A stretch of 64,000 nt of DNA from Loripinus fragilis. Lineage: Eukaryota > Mollusca > Bivalvia > Lucinida > Lucinidae. The stretch spans positions 59,465,172 through 59,529,171 of the forward strand of contig OZ026517.1 in assembly GCA_964019695.1 (NCBI GenBank), given 5' to 3'. The position numbers and the translations under genes were made by a program. Below the pieces are notes generated by a model. That model saw nothing but the letters and a program-made list of their open reading frames with translations. It ran no database searches and had not been told where the DNA came from. The number at the start of each line of letters is the position of its first letter. Position 1 is the stretch's first letter. Of the stretch, positions 23,378 through 35,655 are shown piece after piece.

Positions 23378-24172
23378 TGTTTACTGTTATATTTTTATTT
23401 TAGTTGGATCCCATGCTATTTTATTTTTTTAGTTTATTTGCTTTATTTTTTCTTTGCTGCAGGATCAGCATTTTACCTATAATAGTCTACAAGTAACTTA
23501 AGTTAATAGCTTAATTTTATGCAGCATAACAGGTGTATTTTTTTCGCTTGCAACGGGGAACCCGATAAGGGCTTCCGGTGTCTTTCGCTTTTCGCAAATA
23601 AGGTCATTAGCATGATCGCATCCTCAATCATAAAGATTCCATGATCTTTAAGAATATACCATCACTTTAGAAGCAGTGTTTTTTGTCTTACCTTTGACAT
23701 TAAAGGGAGACCTTTATTTCTATCTAGCAGTGCATCGTAAAAAAAATCAAATCTTAACCCTTAAACCGCCAACAAAAATGCAGCCAAAAATGTCATCTGC
23801 TAAAGTCGTTTGCTGCATATGGTTTACTGACGTTGTTGACGTATTTCGAGTGTGGAGGGCAAACGTCGTGGACCCAGATCGGGCTGCTCTAAAAGGAACA
23901 GTCTACGCTGTTCGTCAATGAGGCTTCGAAACAATTCTGCAGACAAGAAAAACAGACAACTTTTTTTGTTGTGATCGGTGCTTCAAGGGTCATGATGTAT
24001 TTATAACCGAACCTGAAAATATGTGCTTATAATGTGTTTTTTAATGTGTTTTATGCATGCAATTCAAAATCAAAATCCTTGCCAAAGCCTTGTAATAATT
24101 TAATATGTATATCGGAAAATAGCTCTTGTAGCTAATGTTATTTGTTGTACTATAACCGACAGAAAATAAAGT

Positions 24173-24194
24173 TTCTTGTATCTTGTATCTTGTA
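24173..24194 (+). repeat. LINE 3' tail: three TCTTGTA units
   Basis: GTTTCTTGTATCTTGTATCT and on. CR1/L2-like elements end in a short microsatellite rather than poly(A), so this is taken as the 3' terminus. It is preceded by AATAAAG. Confidence 0.7.
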
Positions 24195-24826
24195 AACGCG
24201 ATATAAAATGTTTTCAACAAACACACAACTGATACTGATTCAGAAAGTCTGATAATAATCAGCTGATCAAAATGCAAAACGATACATAAATGTCGTTTAA
24301 CTGAATTTATAGATAATATTAACTTTCCTCTAATCAGCTACTTGGCTATTTTTCAGGAACCATTTAAGCGCCATGCAGACGATAGCTGTATTTCAATTAC
24401 GCGAACATTCTTATATGAATTATGCAGCGATTTCTAAGGCATTTAAAATGATAATTTTAATGAAAATATTTGTTTTTTCTATCGTATTTTTGCTCAAAAC
24501 ATAGATTATGGGTACTCACAATTATTTTTCAGAGCATAGATAAGAAAAATCCTGTAGGTCAAGATACTGATGGTGAGTTGTTTCATCCGGAGCTACACTG
24601 CTACAAAGAGACGGCAATTTCAAAAGGTTCTGTCGATTGTACTTTTTTTTATAGATTTCTTGGTGGTATAAACTCATTATATAGGATTTATGATATATTT
24701 TTTAATTCTCAGCATAGTAAAAGAAGGTTGCATCACTGGTGAGTTATCCGAAATTGTAAACAGTTTTTGTTACATTTGACCTTACGGTTAGAATGAGACA
24801 ATTCATGTAAAATATGACTTGTGTTT
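24195..24826. other. AT-rich intergenic DNA
   Basis: No gene was recognised; the frame at 24470-24742 has no domain. Confidence 0.4.
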
Positions 24827-25041
24827 AATCCTTAAAGAGCCAATCACAACTGCAGAAGACGACAAATTTGTGATATTTTCCCTGTTTTCGAAGAAATAAG
24901 GCATCATGATGGTGTTTCATGATAATCGTCTGCCAGCAGACGATTCTCATGAAACATAATGCCTTATTTGTTATTTTTGAAAAAGCAGCAAAATTTGAAA
25001 TTGTCGTCTGCTGCAAATTATAGGTGGGGCTTTAAGGGTTA
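24827..25041. mobile_element. Foldback element with palindromic centre
   Basis: The outer ends pair (TCCTTAAAG with CTTTAAGGG). Inner blocks also pair: GACGACAAATTT with AAATTTGAAATTGTCGTC; AATAAGGCAT with ATGCCTTATT; and the centre ATCGTCTGCCAGCAGACGAT. The whole 215 bp can fold into one interrupted hairpin. A CTTAACCCTTAAA-like end also occurs at 23753. Confidence 0.75.
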
Positions 25042-27672
25042 AGTCTTTGTGAACTACGTTACCTGTTTTCAATCGTGTCTAATCCAAACACCTAGTGAAT
25101 ACCCTCGCAGGGCGCTTAACTATTCATTTGGGCTTTGATTGCGTTGCCTAGTTTGTATTGATATTTTGAGCATCTTGAAAAGGTTACATTAAATGGGGGT
25201 GATGACGTACCTAGAAAATCTCTTCGATGAGTTTGATTAATTTCACATGAAATGACCACGAGTGTAATATTTTGTTTATCATATGACCTTTCAAAAGAGC
25301 ATTTATTGTGTTTAAGAAGACATTATTTGAATGAAAAATACATTGTTGCCTACGTAACTTGTTCCCGCCAAAGTGTTAATACACTTGTGGTCATAACAGT
25401 TTTATGACGTGACGCTATCCACTGAATAACGGCGACATCATATGATGAACTAGTAATGTGAGAGATAGCACTAGTGGTAAAATAACGTCTCACAAAATAA
25501 TTTGGTGTAAACATATTTTATTTGTATACCTTGTACATACAACAACATATACTGAACTACTAAAGAAACCTTACACTTTTTACTTGCTCCAAACTCGAAA
25601 TTAACAAATTATAGACCTAAGCCTTTATGCTTATTTTAATAACAAGACATTAGAAAGTATTCTTCGAAAAATATATTTATCAACTATAGATCATGACGTC
25701 ACGACGTCAAAAATACCGTTTTTATCACTTTTGCCTCGGTAGCGTATGTCTAGATATTTTTTGAAAACTTTTTTCATGTATGCAAGGCCAATACCAGTAC
25801 AGACAAAAGTGCATTTAAAAAAATTGCAATTTCTTGCTGTGACGCATGATATAGAGGTTTTAATTTGTGCTTTTGACGTTATTTAAACGGAAGTTTTTTT
25901 TCTTTTGTTTTAGCAATTTTTAGAAACTGAAAAGACTTGGAGTAAACCAATCATTGTAAGAGAATGCATTTCCAAAAATCAGAACGTGTGTTTCGCGTCA
26001 CGTTAAAGGGTAAAAGCGAAAAAAAACGAATTTAACGTCAACTAAGAATTAACGTAAACTATGGATAGCAACTGTTTTTTCTTTGTCGACGTTTATCGCC
26101 GTTTAGTGTGTGCTATCTTCTTTATTATGGTGCCAAGTGCCTACACTTTACTTTAATCGTGTATGAATTTCAAGCTTTGCAGTATACACATATCAGCATG
26201 TAATTTTAACGCTTGACGTCGCTAAATGGACGTAGGCAGCAACTACGGAGTTCAAAAAACACTGAAACATTATCAAAATGCATTCCAAACATCATACAAA
26301 ATGAAAAAAAAAAGTTGATAAAGTGGCTGTTTGAAAGCTCATAAAACGCTGATAACGTAAATTGACGTTAAGAAAATGAAAAAAGGCTTTTGGGTTGAAC
26401 AATGCACGCATGTTTCATTTCAATGCCTAGAATATGTCAATGAAATAACAAAAAATCACACTAAAGCGGTTTATGGTGAATTTTGCGTGATTCCTTTGTT
26501 CTTGTGAAAATTGATTTTCGGGGTTTCGTGACGTTTTGATAGCTGACGTCTGAAATTAGTTCATATTTTCAAATAATCTCAGCGCATCTTAATCTATCTT
26601 TGCTCAACTTTACGCAATGGAAAGATAAGTGTACATCGTATTCATTTACTACCAAAAAATTGACACACAGTATGTGTCAGGTTTCTTTAGTAGTTAAGTA
26701 TATAAAGACATACAATAATATACAGTATACTAATGGGATTCAGAAGAAAGTCTTCAGACTTACACGAATCTGTATACCATTTAAAATATCATTGTACTCA
26801 TTTTATCAAAAGGGGCTCTTTCATGGTATGGGAAATTAACATGGGAGTCTGCCCATGCTTGGAATTTGATAATATTATGTTTAATAATTGTCTGGGGCAT
26901 GACTTTTATATTTATGGTGCATTTAAGTTTTTATGCAATTCCACTGCTAATTTATGACGTCATGTATGATATCACTACAATACCTTAGAGTACCTAGTTA
27001 TAATCATTTCTAAAGTAATTGACATATCATGTAACAGGCGCAGAAATGTTTTATTAAATAACTATATCATTGATAAGTTCGTTGATACTATAAATGGCTT
27101 TGTATGTATTAGGATAGCGGGTAGGCATTCATTTTTATGAGATGGTACCCCAATATTCAACTGTATATTTTGTATTTTGTCAAATTTGGAATTAAAATTT
27201 TTACACGTTGCGGTCTTTGTCAAGATACCATTTCAACATATAAACTTTCCATATATGTTAAAAATATGTACTAGACAAAATTTCATGAAATTCAAGGACC
27301 GATAACATATTTTTTCAACTTGATGTAAACACATGGCCCTAATTCATCAAAATGTAAAAAATACAATAATTATGTTTCAGTGTAAAACATACCTGAATAC
27401 TTGCTTAGTTTGAATTACCATGCTTGTACGTTTATTGGTAGAAGTTGATATGTTCAGTGTTTTTCCCTATTACTGATTGGAAAAAGAAAAAAAAAACAAT
27501 ATTCTTTGATATTAAGTGCCATGATTCTTATTTAATGAAGTGCTTACACAATAATATTACCCAAAACGACACAATATGGTGACACTGGACTTACCACATC
27601 AAGTTTCGAAAGTTAAAACTGCGTCTGTCTAACCAATGTTACACTTAATATGTAACATTATTAAGAATTTTA
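25042..27672. other. Long AT-rich stretch without recognised gene
   Basis: No domain, array or element ends were recognised. GACGTC/TGACGT words are frequent from 25380 to 26550, more than AT-rich sequence should give, but no periodicity was found. Short frames at 26600-26957 show no family resemblance. Confidence 0.35.
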
Positions 27673-27783
27673 ATTCATACAGAAGAGAAACCTTATGACA
27701 AGTCAGTTCATACAGGAGAAGAACCTTATATCTATGGTTTTATAACTGTAAGCCTCATTAATAAACCTGGTTCACAAGAATAA
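27673..27783 (+). pseudogene. C2H2 zinc-finger linker fragment
   Basis: In one frame, two copies of the Krueppel-type inter-finger linker occur 12 codons apart: HTEEKPYDKS and HTGEEPYIYGF. Each normally precedes a C-x2-C...H-x3-H finger, but the finger between them is missing and the frame stops at 27781. This is a relic of a C2H2 gene or of a repeat that captured one. Confidence 0.65.
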
Positions 27784-28746
27784 TGCCCTGTCAAGCCTAT
27801 TGATTAAAATATACCATTTTTGTCACAGACAACTCTTGGCTTCAAAGGTATTGCTAAATTTATGCTTAAATCTTCTCTGTTTATTCTGTTTTGTAAAACT
27901 GATGCTGATTTCCATCAAATGGCAACGTTTATTCTTTGGCTGGCTGTATATTCCAGGCATACAGTTTCTTTTTGGACCTCACTTACTCATGTAGAACGCT
28001 GATCTATGATACCTTTGATATGACTCTGTTACACATAACCCTGGTCACGGCACCGAAATGTGGTTACTCTAGTTCAGTTGGGATGTAAAGGAAATATTTG
28101 GTCTTCTTGTTTTCACACGTTTATTGATAGGATATTATGTTTCTTAAACAATATTATGCAGGACTTGAGGAGGTGATACACATTGTCTTGGCCCCATAGT
28201 GCCATGACATGGGGCCATGACCTTTGGCATTTCAGGCCATTATATCATTTGAAATTGTCTAAACATGTCTTTCTTTAAGAAAAGTGGAAGTAGATTTAAA
28301 AACAACCTCCTTCTGTCGAGATATTGATTCATTTCGACTAAATAATTAATTTTGCTAAAACTGACCTATACCCATAAGAGGTAGGAAATAACAAAGTTAC
28401 CGGTTTTGGATTTTCATGAAATTTGGCTCAGATCTGTAGGATATATATGGCATGTTTTTGTGATAATATGATATCTTGACAATGACTAAAACATATCTAT
28501 CTTTGGAATTGAATGTTGAATGTTTTGTAAATTTTGAAAAAAATATTGAAATTTTATAATCACTTCTTCAGAAAACGTAAACCATAATTTATCCAAATGG
28601 TTTCCTGGTATTAATATAAGGCCTATGGTATTTTGGATTCAATCTAGATGACAAATCATAGAAATAAACAAAATTTAAGATTTAGGACATGGAAATTTAG
28701 AGACAGGTGCCACCTCAAAGGTGGAGTACGTCAGGGTTGCTTCCTA
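27784..28746. other. Intergenic DNA
   Basis: Nothing recognised; overlapping frames at 27800-28002 have no domain. Confidence 0.4.
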
Positions 28747-29270
28747 AAAGTAAGTAATGGTGCAAAGATCAGGAATCGATACAATCAAGTACCACACCTG
28801 ACCCAGGATACCAATGGGAAAGTGACAAACTCACAGAAGACACCACAAACGAGAGCCAAGAGGTCAGCCCTTTCCCAGCAGGTGACCACAAAGCACATAT
28901 AAACAGACGCGCACAAAACAAAGCAAACACAAGACAGAACAAAAACATAAAAGATCCACAAAAGAAGTACCGCCTTGGAACGGTCAGTAAAATATTTTAC
29001 TGGAGGGCTTAAACCGGTTTAACAGCGCCAACCTCACCCTTAATTCAGATGTGGATCAAGACACATAGATATTTGGTTTGCATGAAAGACCCCTAACTTA
29101 TCAATGCATCATCTCCTAAAACATATAAATCAAGATATAACAAGGAGATAAAGCAAGGATAAGGACTCAACAGTAAATTAAACTTAATACCGGAGCAAAA
29201 GAAATCCAACAGGTAAACCCCGGTGGGCCCGACAAACAGCCAAAGCATCAGGCCCCTACCATCTCATCTA
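28747..29270 (+). mobile_element. Interspersed repeat B, near-complete copy
   Basis: Starts AAGTAAGTAATGGTGCAAAG and ends GGCCCCTACCATCTCATC. It carries the 18-bp perfect palindrome CAGTAAAATATTTTACTG within the GGTCAG...TGGAGG block. At ~520 bp it has no coding capacity (28648-28902 is an incidental frame). Seven other copies or fragments lie in the window, so the family was active recently. Confidence 0.85.
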
Positions 29271-29586
29271 AGCCTTATTCTTAACTATCTAATTCAATAC
29301 ATACATTTTCATAGTTTGTATATAATGAGTCACTATTATGCAAAGTTTAAAGAAAATCCAGGAGTGGGCACAGATGCAAGTACCCCTTTGTAGAGAAAAC
29401 CATTTCTGTACCAATGCTAATTTTGGTACTCAAATGTACTACGAGAGTTTGGAAACTTTTCAATTATATGTAATAGAGCAAGAGACTCCACGGGGATGGA
29501 AAATTTCATTTTCAAACGTTAAAATAGATTATAAATGTATAATAGTTCATAAATCTCAAGGTTAAAGAGTAGTACTTAAAGGCAAT
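29271..29586. other. Short intergenic spacer
   Basis: The frame at 29338-29565 has no recognisable domain. This is the 3' flank of the minus-strand LINE fragment. Confidence 0.35.
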
Positions 29587-30210
29587 TTATTGGAATTGTT
29601 TAGTCCTAAATATATACTCCTGTATGATGATGAAGAGCTGCCTATTTGTCTCATCGGACAGATCTGTGACTCCGTATAAAAGAGCATTCAAGGTTGGTTC
29701 GCATAATTGAGATTGCATTATTTCCTGGCGCAAGTTATTAAATCTATTACAATCAAACAAGTAGTGTTTGGTAGTTTCTTGTCTACCACAAATGCAAAGC
29801 GGACTGTAAATGATGTTTTTTGAAAAGAGGTGGTGATTAAGAGAGCTGCAATCTATTCTCAGTTGAGAATGATAAATTTGACCAATGCGCTTGCCATCCA
29901 GATAGTAGAGAGGGAGAATTAAGACAACATTTAAAAGCGCTAATACTTGGTGCATTTCTAGTAGTATGGGGTAGTTCATTCCAATCGCGTACTACTGAAG
30001 GAAGAAAGGAATTGTAATACAACTGAGTATCTGAGCGTATGTATTTGTAATCAGATGCATTACGGAGGCTATATGCTATATTGTTTCCAACAGTAGGGAG
30101 GACAAGTGAAGACAAGTAGTCAGGACATAGGCCATTTATCATATTGTAGAATACTATTTGTTTATGTTTTTTCTTCAACAAGAGAGAGAGAGTATCCCAT
30201 CCAACTTCTT
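29587..30210 (-). pseudogene. C-terminal region of truncated LINE (two frames)
   Basis: Frame 29837-30181 gives KHKQIVFYNMINGLCPDYL and FLPSVVRDWNELPHTTRNAP. A second frameshift near 29930 moves into frame 29587-29979, which gives YLDGKRIGQIYHSQLRIDC, SLNHHLF and CICGRQETTKHYLFDC. This is the conserved LINE C-terminus with its Cys/His knuckle. Confidence 0.8.
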
Positions 30211-31056
30211 TTAATATTCTTCTATTGAAACTAGCTTAGTGGCACCACTGGCAATACGCACAGCTTCATGTTGTATTTTTTCTAATTCATTTGCCTCGTA
30301 TTGTGTACAGTTATCCCACACGACGTCGGCATATTCAAGTAACGGTATAATAAATGAAAAATATATGATCTGTAGTGATTTTCTGTTAAGTTGGAATTTC
30401 AGCTTTCGCATTACATTCATACGATGCCAAGCTTTTGTTTTGATGTTGTTTAAATGTTCATGACATGAAAGATCATTTGTAGAGGTTAGGCCCAGGTGTT
30501 TGTGAGACTTGACAGTGATGATGTCTTGCTGATTCATGTAAAGGGTTGGATGACGTGATTTAAAGAGTTTTCGTGAGAATAGTAATGACTTGGTCTTTGA
30601 TGGATTAAAGGTAACAAGCCAGTTTGATGCCCATGTGTATATTTGTGAAATATCAGAGTTTAATATAGTTGCTGATTGGATTGGATTTTCGACTATGATA
30701 AAGAGGCAAGTGTCATCAGCAAAGAGGCGTATGGATGAGTTAATATTGCGTAAAATGTCATTTATGTAAATAAAGAAGTGTAAAGGACCAAGTATGGAAC
30801 CTTGAGGCACACCAGCTTTTAAGTCGGTCCAATGTGAGAAGACCCCTGGCAATACTACCCTTTGTTTCCAGTTGTTGAGATAATCGGTGAACCATTGTAG
30901 AAGATGACCTTTTATTCCTACTGTTTGCAATTTGTAGAGCAGACCTTCGTGCCATACTCGATCAGACGCTTTGCTAATATCGCAAATTATTGCACACACT
31001 TCTTTACCTTCGTCTATTGCTTTACAGAATGAGTTACACAAAATAATTTGAGACAT
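30211..31056 (-). pseudogene. Reverse transcriptase domain of truncated LINE
   Basis: A 281-residue open frame. It has ICDISKASDRVW (catalytic D26; the usual Ala-Phe-Asp reads Ala-Ser-Asp), LQWFTDYLNNWKQRVV, AGVPQGSILGPLHFF, LFADDTCLF (D114, D115), the primer-grip region near TKSLLFSRK, and YADVVWDNC. It starts inside the RT fold, so the Met is only the first one available, not a real initiator. The frame stops at EEY and the protein continues one base out of phase, so the copy is not functional as read. Confidence 0.85.
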
Positions 31057-31060
31057 TTAT

Positions 31061-31609
31061 CATCGGGATCCATATTTTTGACTTGCATATCAAATGAGAG
31101 ACATTAAATGAAATGTCTATAATATTATACAGCGTGTCCAAAACATGATGTAATCAATTATAACAACAGTTCCTGTTTAATGACGCCACTTCCTGTTTAA
31201 GAGCCATCTAGCATAACAGGTGCCCAATTATTTATCAACTGTAAAAAATTTTATTGTGGTAAAATATTCAAACTTATTTTTATCTGAAAAAAACAACAAC
31301 AACAACAAACAACAAAACAAACAACGTTACTCATTCAACCTAAACGTGTTTCTCTAAAAGTCAATATTTTGTCTGAAGGGATAAATTTATATGTTCTACC
31401 ATTGTTCCCATTGTTTTGTCATTTTTGCTCAAAAATAGAGGGAAGATACATGTTGGGTCAGTTCTAACAAGCACCCGCCATCTATGTTTATAGCAAGTGT
31501 AGGGAAACTAATTTAAACCCCAGTAAAATCCAAGAGTTCTGTTTAAAGGTTAGGGTCAACGGGGATCTACATTCATTGAGTGCGTTAACGTGATGTACAC
31601 CGACAAAGT
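31061..31609. other. Intergenic DNA with (AAC)n-rich patch
   Basis: A short imperfect AAC/AAAC tract at 31291-31326; otherwise nothing. Confidence 0.4.
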
Positions 31610-31791
31610 CACACCGGATAGGCGGCAATCGAAAACGGTAATAACTACGTAGATAAAAAATCGATATAAACAGAGTTTTCGATTGTCACCCAGAAGGCGA
31701 CAATTGGCAATCGAAAACACTGTTAACAGCGATTTTTCATCCGCATTCGTTGATAGTTAAGAACGTTTTCGATTGCCGCCTACCCGGTGTG
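31610..31791. mobile_element. MITE-4 (182 bp), complete copy
   Basis: The left end CACACCGGATAGGCGGCAAT is matched inverted at the right end, ATTGCCGCCTACCCGGTGTG, with one mismatch. The interior repeats TTTTCGATTG in both orientations. Related pieces occur at 35524-35588, 46862-46996 and 52361-52463. Confidence 0.85.
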
Positions 31792-32469
31792 AAAGTGACG
31801 ACTTGGATTTTTACCGAGGCATGGAATTAATGAACTAGTTTTTGTGGAAATGTTCTAATTATTCAGAAAGTCTATCCTCTTTGGTGTCGTCATTATAGAC
31901 AATAAAATGACATTGATGCTTCTTCAAAAAATATAAATCATTAATTGGTGAAAGGCAATTTTCTGATTTGTTCAGCCTCCGCGGCAAAATAATAATGATA
32001 ATTTTCATCATGGAAACATCTCCGTACAAAAGTGACCACAGATTCACAACTTAAATGTAGTAAAAACAACACATCAAAAACAACAAAAAAAAAACACACA
32101 CACACAACAACAATAAGGGAATCTGGGGTTGATATTGACATAATAAAAATGATATTCTACAAGATTTCTTCTTAAAATCACAAGTTGTGGATATCTATTA
32201 GAATTGCCTTCTCGCTATACCTTGTACTTACTTACCAAACAGTGAATTATTACTCAACAAATCACTGCCATGGCTAATCGATTTCTTAAATAATTGTTAT
32301 TCACGTAAATAACGTCTACTTCTACTAGATAATGATTGAAATTAAAACCGTGCCTGCGATTTCATCCAAAAGTTTTGGAAACAATAAACATGTTTCCGAG
32401 GCCTCGGTTTTCGTTTAGTTTCATGCTGCCTTTTTTGTGTCAGAATTTCTGTGACGTTTCACCTTTTGT
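31792..32469. other. Intergenic DNA with short (CA)n/(CAA)n tract
   Basis: A simple A/C-rich tract near 32072-32112; no gene. The minus-strand frames at 31859-32141 have no domain. Confidence 0.4.
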
Positions 32470-33070
32470 GTGGGATAATTATAATATCTCGAGTTCAAAT
32501 TTCAGCCAGATTTGATCAAGGATTGTAGAGTTAACTGCCCTTGAGCGTCTGAAAAAATCCCGTCGACTTCATTTCATTTTCATTGCTTTCCTGTTTATTG
32601 CTTTCCTATTACATGTGAGCCACGGCATGAGATTTCCAACAATTAGACATTTGACAAGTGTAGACTCGGACGAGCCTCTGCAGCCTCCTTTTAAGCTTAG
32701 AAACTGCAGATGGTGTTCAGTCAGTAACCTTAATGTCATAGAATATTCAAGCGACTAGCAAAGGCTCTGTTCAGACTGCGCGTATGCGCAGGCTGATCTG
32801 AGGCTTTGATGGTTGCTCATACCACATGGTTGGAAATCTCATGCACTGGCTCATGTACTTTTATCATTGGAGAAAAGGTGTTAGCACTCACACTCCTTCA
32901 TTATGATTGGATCTTCTTCATTCTTGCAGGTAACGAGGGCAACCATAAAAGCTTGAATGAGTTCGATTTTCGGCTCAAATCTGGTTGAAATTCGAGCTCG
33001 AGATATTATAATTATCCTCCTTGCAATTATGAAGAAGATCCGATAAAAAAATGAAGGCGCTAGAGTGCTA
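32470..33070. mobile_element. Composite inverted-repeat element interrupted by MITE-1
   Basis: GATAATTATAATATCTCGAG (32474 on) is inverted at 32997-33016 (CTCGAGATATTATAATTATC). Nearby, TTAGCACTC...ATTGGATCTTCTTCAT (32862-32920) pairs with ATGAAGAAGATCC...GAGTGCTAGC (33029-33071). A complete MITE-1 (32616-32853) lies between, which indicates nested insertions. Confidence 0.6.
32616..32853 (-). mobile_element. MITE-1, copy 1
   Basis: The ends TGAGCCACGGCATGAGATTT and AAATCTCATGCACTGGCTCA are imperfect inverted repeats. The copy is 238 bp and has the shared near-palindromic core at 32759-32808. It is in the same orientation as the copy at 39859-40097. Confidence 0.85.
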
Positions 33071-34129
33071 GCCCCATTATAACCCTATGAACGCTATCCG
33101 TTGCCATGAAAGCCAGAGTTCCAATCCAATCTGGCCCAAAAGCTAATGCAGCCTTTCCACTACTACAATGCTGCTTCGGATAAAATTTGGTTGCGTTCGA
33201 TCTTTTGGTTGCGGAGATATACATGTTTGAAAGTGTGAACAGAAGGACGAATGCACGCACGGCTCGATAGTATACAATTAGCGTCGGCTCAGGTGAGCTA
33301 AAAAGTAGGTACAGGGCTGTTCCTTAACCAATTATTAACCAAAGGATAAGATGATTATAAACTTCTATGAAGCATGTTTTCTTGTCTTTATGCCATTCGT
33401 TTTATATATCGAATTCACTTGAATAAATAAACAAATCCAAACCATTTTTATATATTGTTAAGAGCGTAAATATAGTGCAGTGGAATAGACATACGGTTTG
33501 TTTTTGAATTTCGGGATGAAGAGTAAGCCAAATAAGGAGTCTTTTTCAAACTATCGCTGCAAATAAGAAAGGCGCTAATCAGACTGCGTGAGTCCACGTG
33601 TATAATGTAGGCTTCCTAATGATGGGGCTGAGGAAAACTGGTCATATTACTAACCTGGTGATTAGAGGCAATTAAACAGACTCGATAATAGTTGCATCAT
33701 TATCAGGTTTCCGAATTGTTCTGGTACTTACGCAGTATACATGTCATATTTCGCTATATTCATATTTATTAAGAGTTGTCTCAAAATATCTCCATTCATT
33801 TCACTTGCCGGCAGTAAACCCAAACAAGGTAATGGACTGTCGTTTTGAGGTAAATATAACTTATATCTTTAATGTCAACTAATTATGCCAAATATTGCCT
33901 TTGATAAGTTAATGCCAAGGGGTCAGTTGTTCAAAATATATTTTGCCTAACGATGTCGTCAAGACGTCAAATCGTAAACACATGCTGATTACGTTATCAA
34001 ATACATTGTCATATTTTGTTGGAAAATGATTCTTACAATTTCCTGATTCTTACAATTTTCCAACAAAAAATAACAATATATTTTAATAATAATGGTTGAA
34101 ATTTTAACGGAAAATTAACTAACAGCGTC
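33071..34129. other. Intergenic DNA with repeat-like tail
   Basis: A segment ending GGCTCAGGTGAGCTAAAAAG (33283-33302) reads like the terminus of an interspersed element. Half of the shared MITE core occurs at 33568-33594. No gene was found. Confidence 0.4.
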
Positions 34130-34690
34130 GTTAATTACGAACAACTTGCCCCAAGATCACTGTAGTCATACCACTACTGCAACTTGGGTTTCATCACTTA
34201 TTCCGGCGTTAAGGTAACTTTCTCATCATGTTCAATTTCTTCATTTAATCACAGATAAACGCCCCAAAATGCTTAGGTTCCCATCGATTTGTGTTCATCA
34301 AATTCATATTGGAACTTTTACCTTAGCTTTAAAATTACATGAAAACTTCAACGTTTGATGTCTATGCATGAAATAACTTAATACGGTTTTGTCATCGTGG
34401 ATAATTAATCAATGACAAAACGTATATTTATGACTAAACCGTAAATGACATTTTTTAACATAACTGTAAAAACACATTTTAAATCTGTTTTTATGTCCGT
34501 TTTGGCAAAACAACACAGAATTTGTTAACTATACGATGCAATCTTGAAGCAAACATATTCAAAAGTTCTGGTTTTGTCAACTTGTATTTGAAGGTAATTT
34601 TACTTTAACATCGGAGTGGGTGACGAACCCCAAACTGCCATAGTAGTATGACCACAGTGAAGGTGTTAACGTCTGTCTGAGAAATGCATT
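34130..34690. mobile_element. Inverted-repeat (foldback) element
   Basis: The block around 34150-34220 (ATCACTGTAGTCATACCACT...) recurs inverted at ~34600-34670 (AGTAGTATGACCACAGTGA), at about 75-80% similarity over ~80 bp with ~370 bp between. There is no coding sequence between the arms. Confidence 0.6.
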
Positions 34691-35655
34691 GACGATTTCT
34701 GCTGACCAATTTACATTAAATTTTGATTGTTAAATACAAGTAAAAAGAGGCACGAAGTTGTTACCAATACTTTGATAAAAAAAGTAAAGAAAAAGAAAAA
34801 AAGTTTACTAGTTGCTAAAAACTTCCTTATCCGGGAGAAGTTTTCAGAGTATATTCTGTTTGTTGTGGTTCACTGTTAAGCTCATATGAGCCGTCAGGCT
34901 CATAATTTGAGCTTATACGAGGGCCTCGTAGTACACCCTTGCTTATAGTATCCCTTGCTTATAGTAAAAAAAAATGGCAGGGCATAGTAAGCCAGCCTAG
35001 CTCGGGTTTTAATCAGATTTGCCCATCTTGTGTCTTTCTTATGAATATTTTCATTGCTCATAAAGGATCTAAATGTTCTTTTCTTAATTTTTATCACTGC
35101 AGCTCGGGTTGTGCCGTGTGCAGCCTAAAAGTCTACAGATGTACCACGACCTCTGACCAATGACCTTTGGGTCTTTCTATTTCAAACGATTGATGCAGAA
35201 TGCGTAGAATGAGCCAGTCCGACTGGAACATATGTGTATGTCAAAGTGTTTATAGTAAATGTAAATAAACGCCTGCAACCTTTTTTCTAGAACAACATAT
35301 CAATATTGTAAACAGAGTCACGCTTCAAAGCTTTTTGGTTTATCTTTACCTGCACTTATCTTTAGTGTAGATTATATTTTACGATTGTTCTTTTTGGTTA
35401 AAGGAAATATTCGAAAATAGTCATACGTTTATATACATTTTCTGAACAAATTTTAAAAGTTTGGGTTATTTTGCGACTAACATATTAAACTTTAAGACGG
35501 CTGCCTTGTTAAATTTGCATTCTAGCTATTTTTGATCCGCATTCAACGATTGTTAAGAGCGTTTTTGATTGCCGCCTATCCGATGTGATGCTGCATCATC
35601 CTTAGAAACAAGTTGCCTTACATAGAGGTAAGATAAGTGTATGCTACCATTTTAG
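34691..35655. other. Upstream region of the GPCR gene
   Basis: The 5' exon(s) with the initiator Met should be here or further upstream, but none could be recognised. A MITE-4 right-end fragment lies at 35524-35588 (TTTGATTGCCGCCTATCCGA). The GTG-free polypyrimidine-poor stretch CTACCATTTTAG provides the acceptor at 35654-35655. Confidence 0.35.

Larger units (their letters stand above)
19840..24194 (+). mobile_element. CR1/L2-like non-LTR retrotransposon, near full length but decayed
   Basis: The plus-strand modules follow the order expected for a CR1-type LINE: N-terminal region with a 2A-like motif, PHD-like zinc finger, acidic linker, APE-type endonuclease, reverse transcriptase, conserved C-terminal tail, 3' untranslated region, and a short TCTTGTA tandem tail (24173-24194). 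At least six frameshifts or stops break it, so it is inactive. The exact 5' boundary is not determined. The 3' region between about 23380 and 24000 is less certain and may contain an insertion. Confidence 0.85.
29587..31060 (-). mobile_element. 5'-truncated non-LTR retrotransposon (second LINE family)
   Basis: The minus strand carries most of a reverse transcriptase and its C-terminal region, without the endonuclease and N-terminal ORF. Truncation at ~31060 is typical of incomplete target-primed insertion. Sequence motifs differ from the CR1-like element at 19840-24194 (F-A-D-D versus Y-A-D-D; a Cys-rich C-terminus with C-x-C-G-x2-E-x3-H-Y-L), so this is a different, Jockey-like family. Confidence 0.85.

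Noticed and set aside
25380..26550. GACGTC-rich region as a CRE-type regulatory cluster
   Set aside because: The words are frequent but unspaced and there is no adjacent gene; not enough to call a regulatory element.
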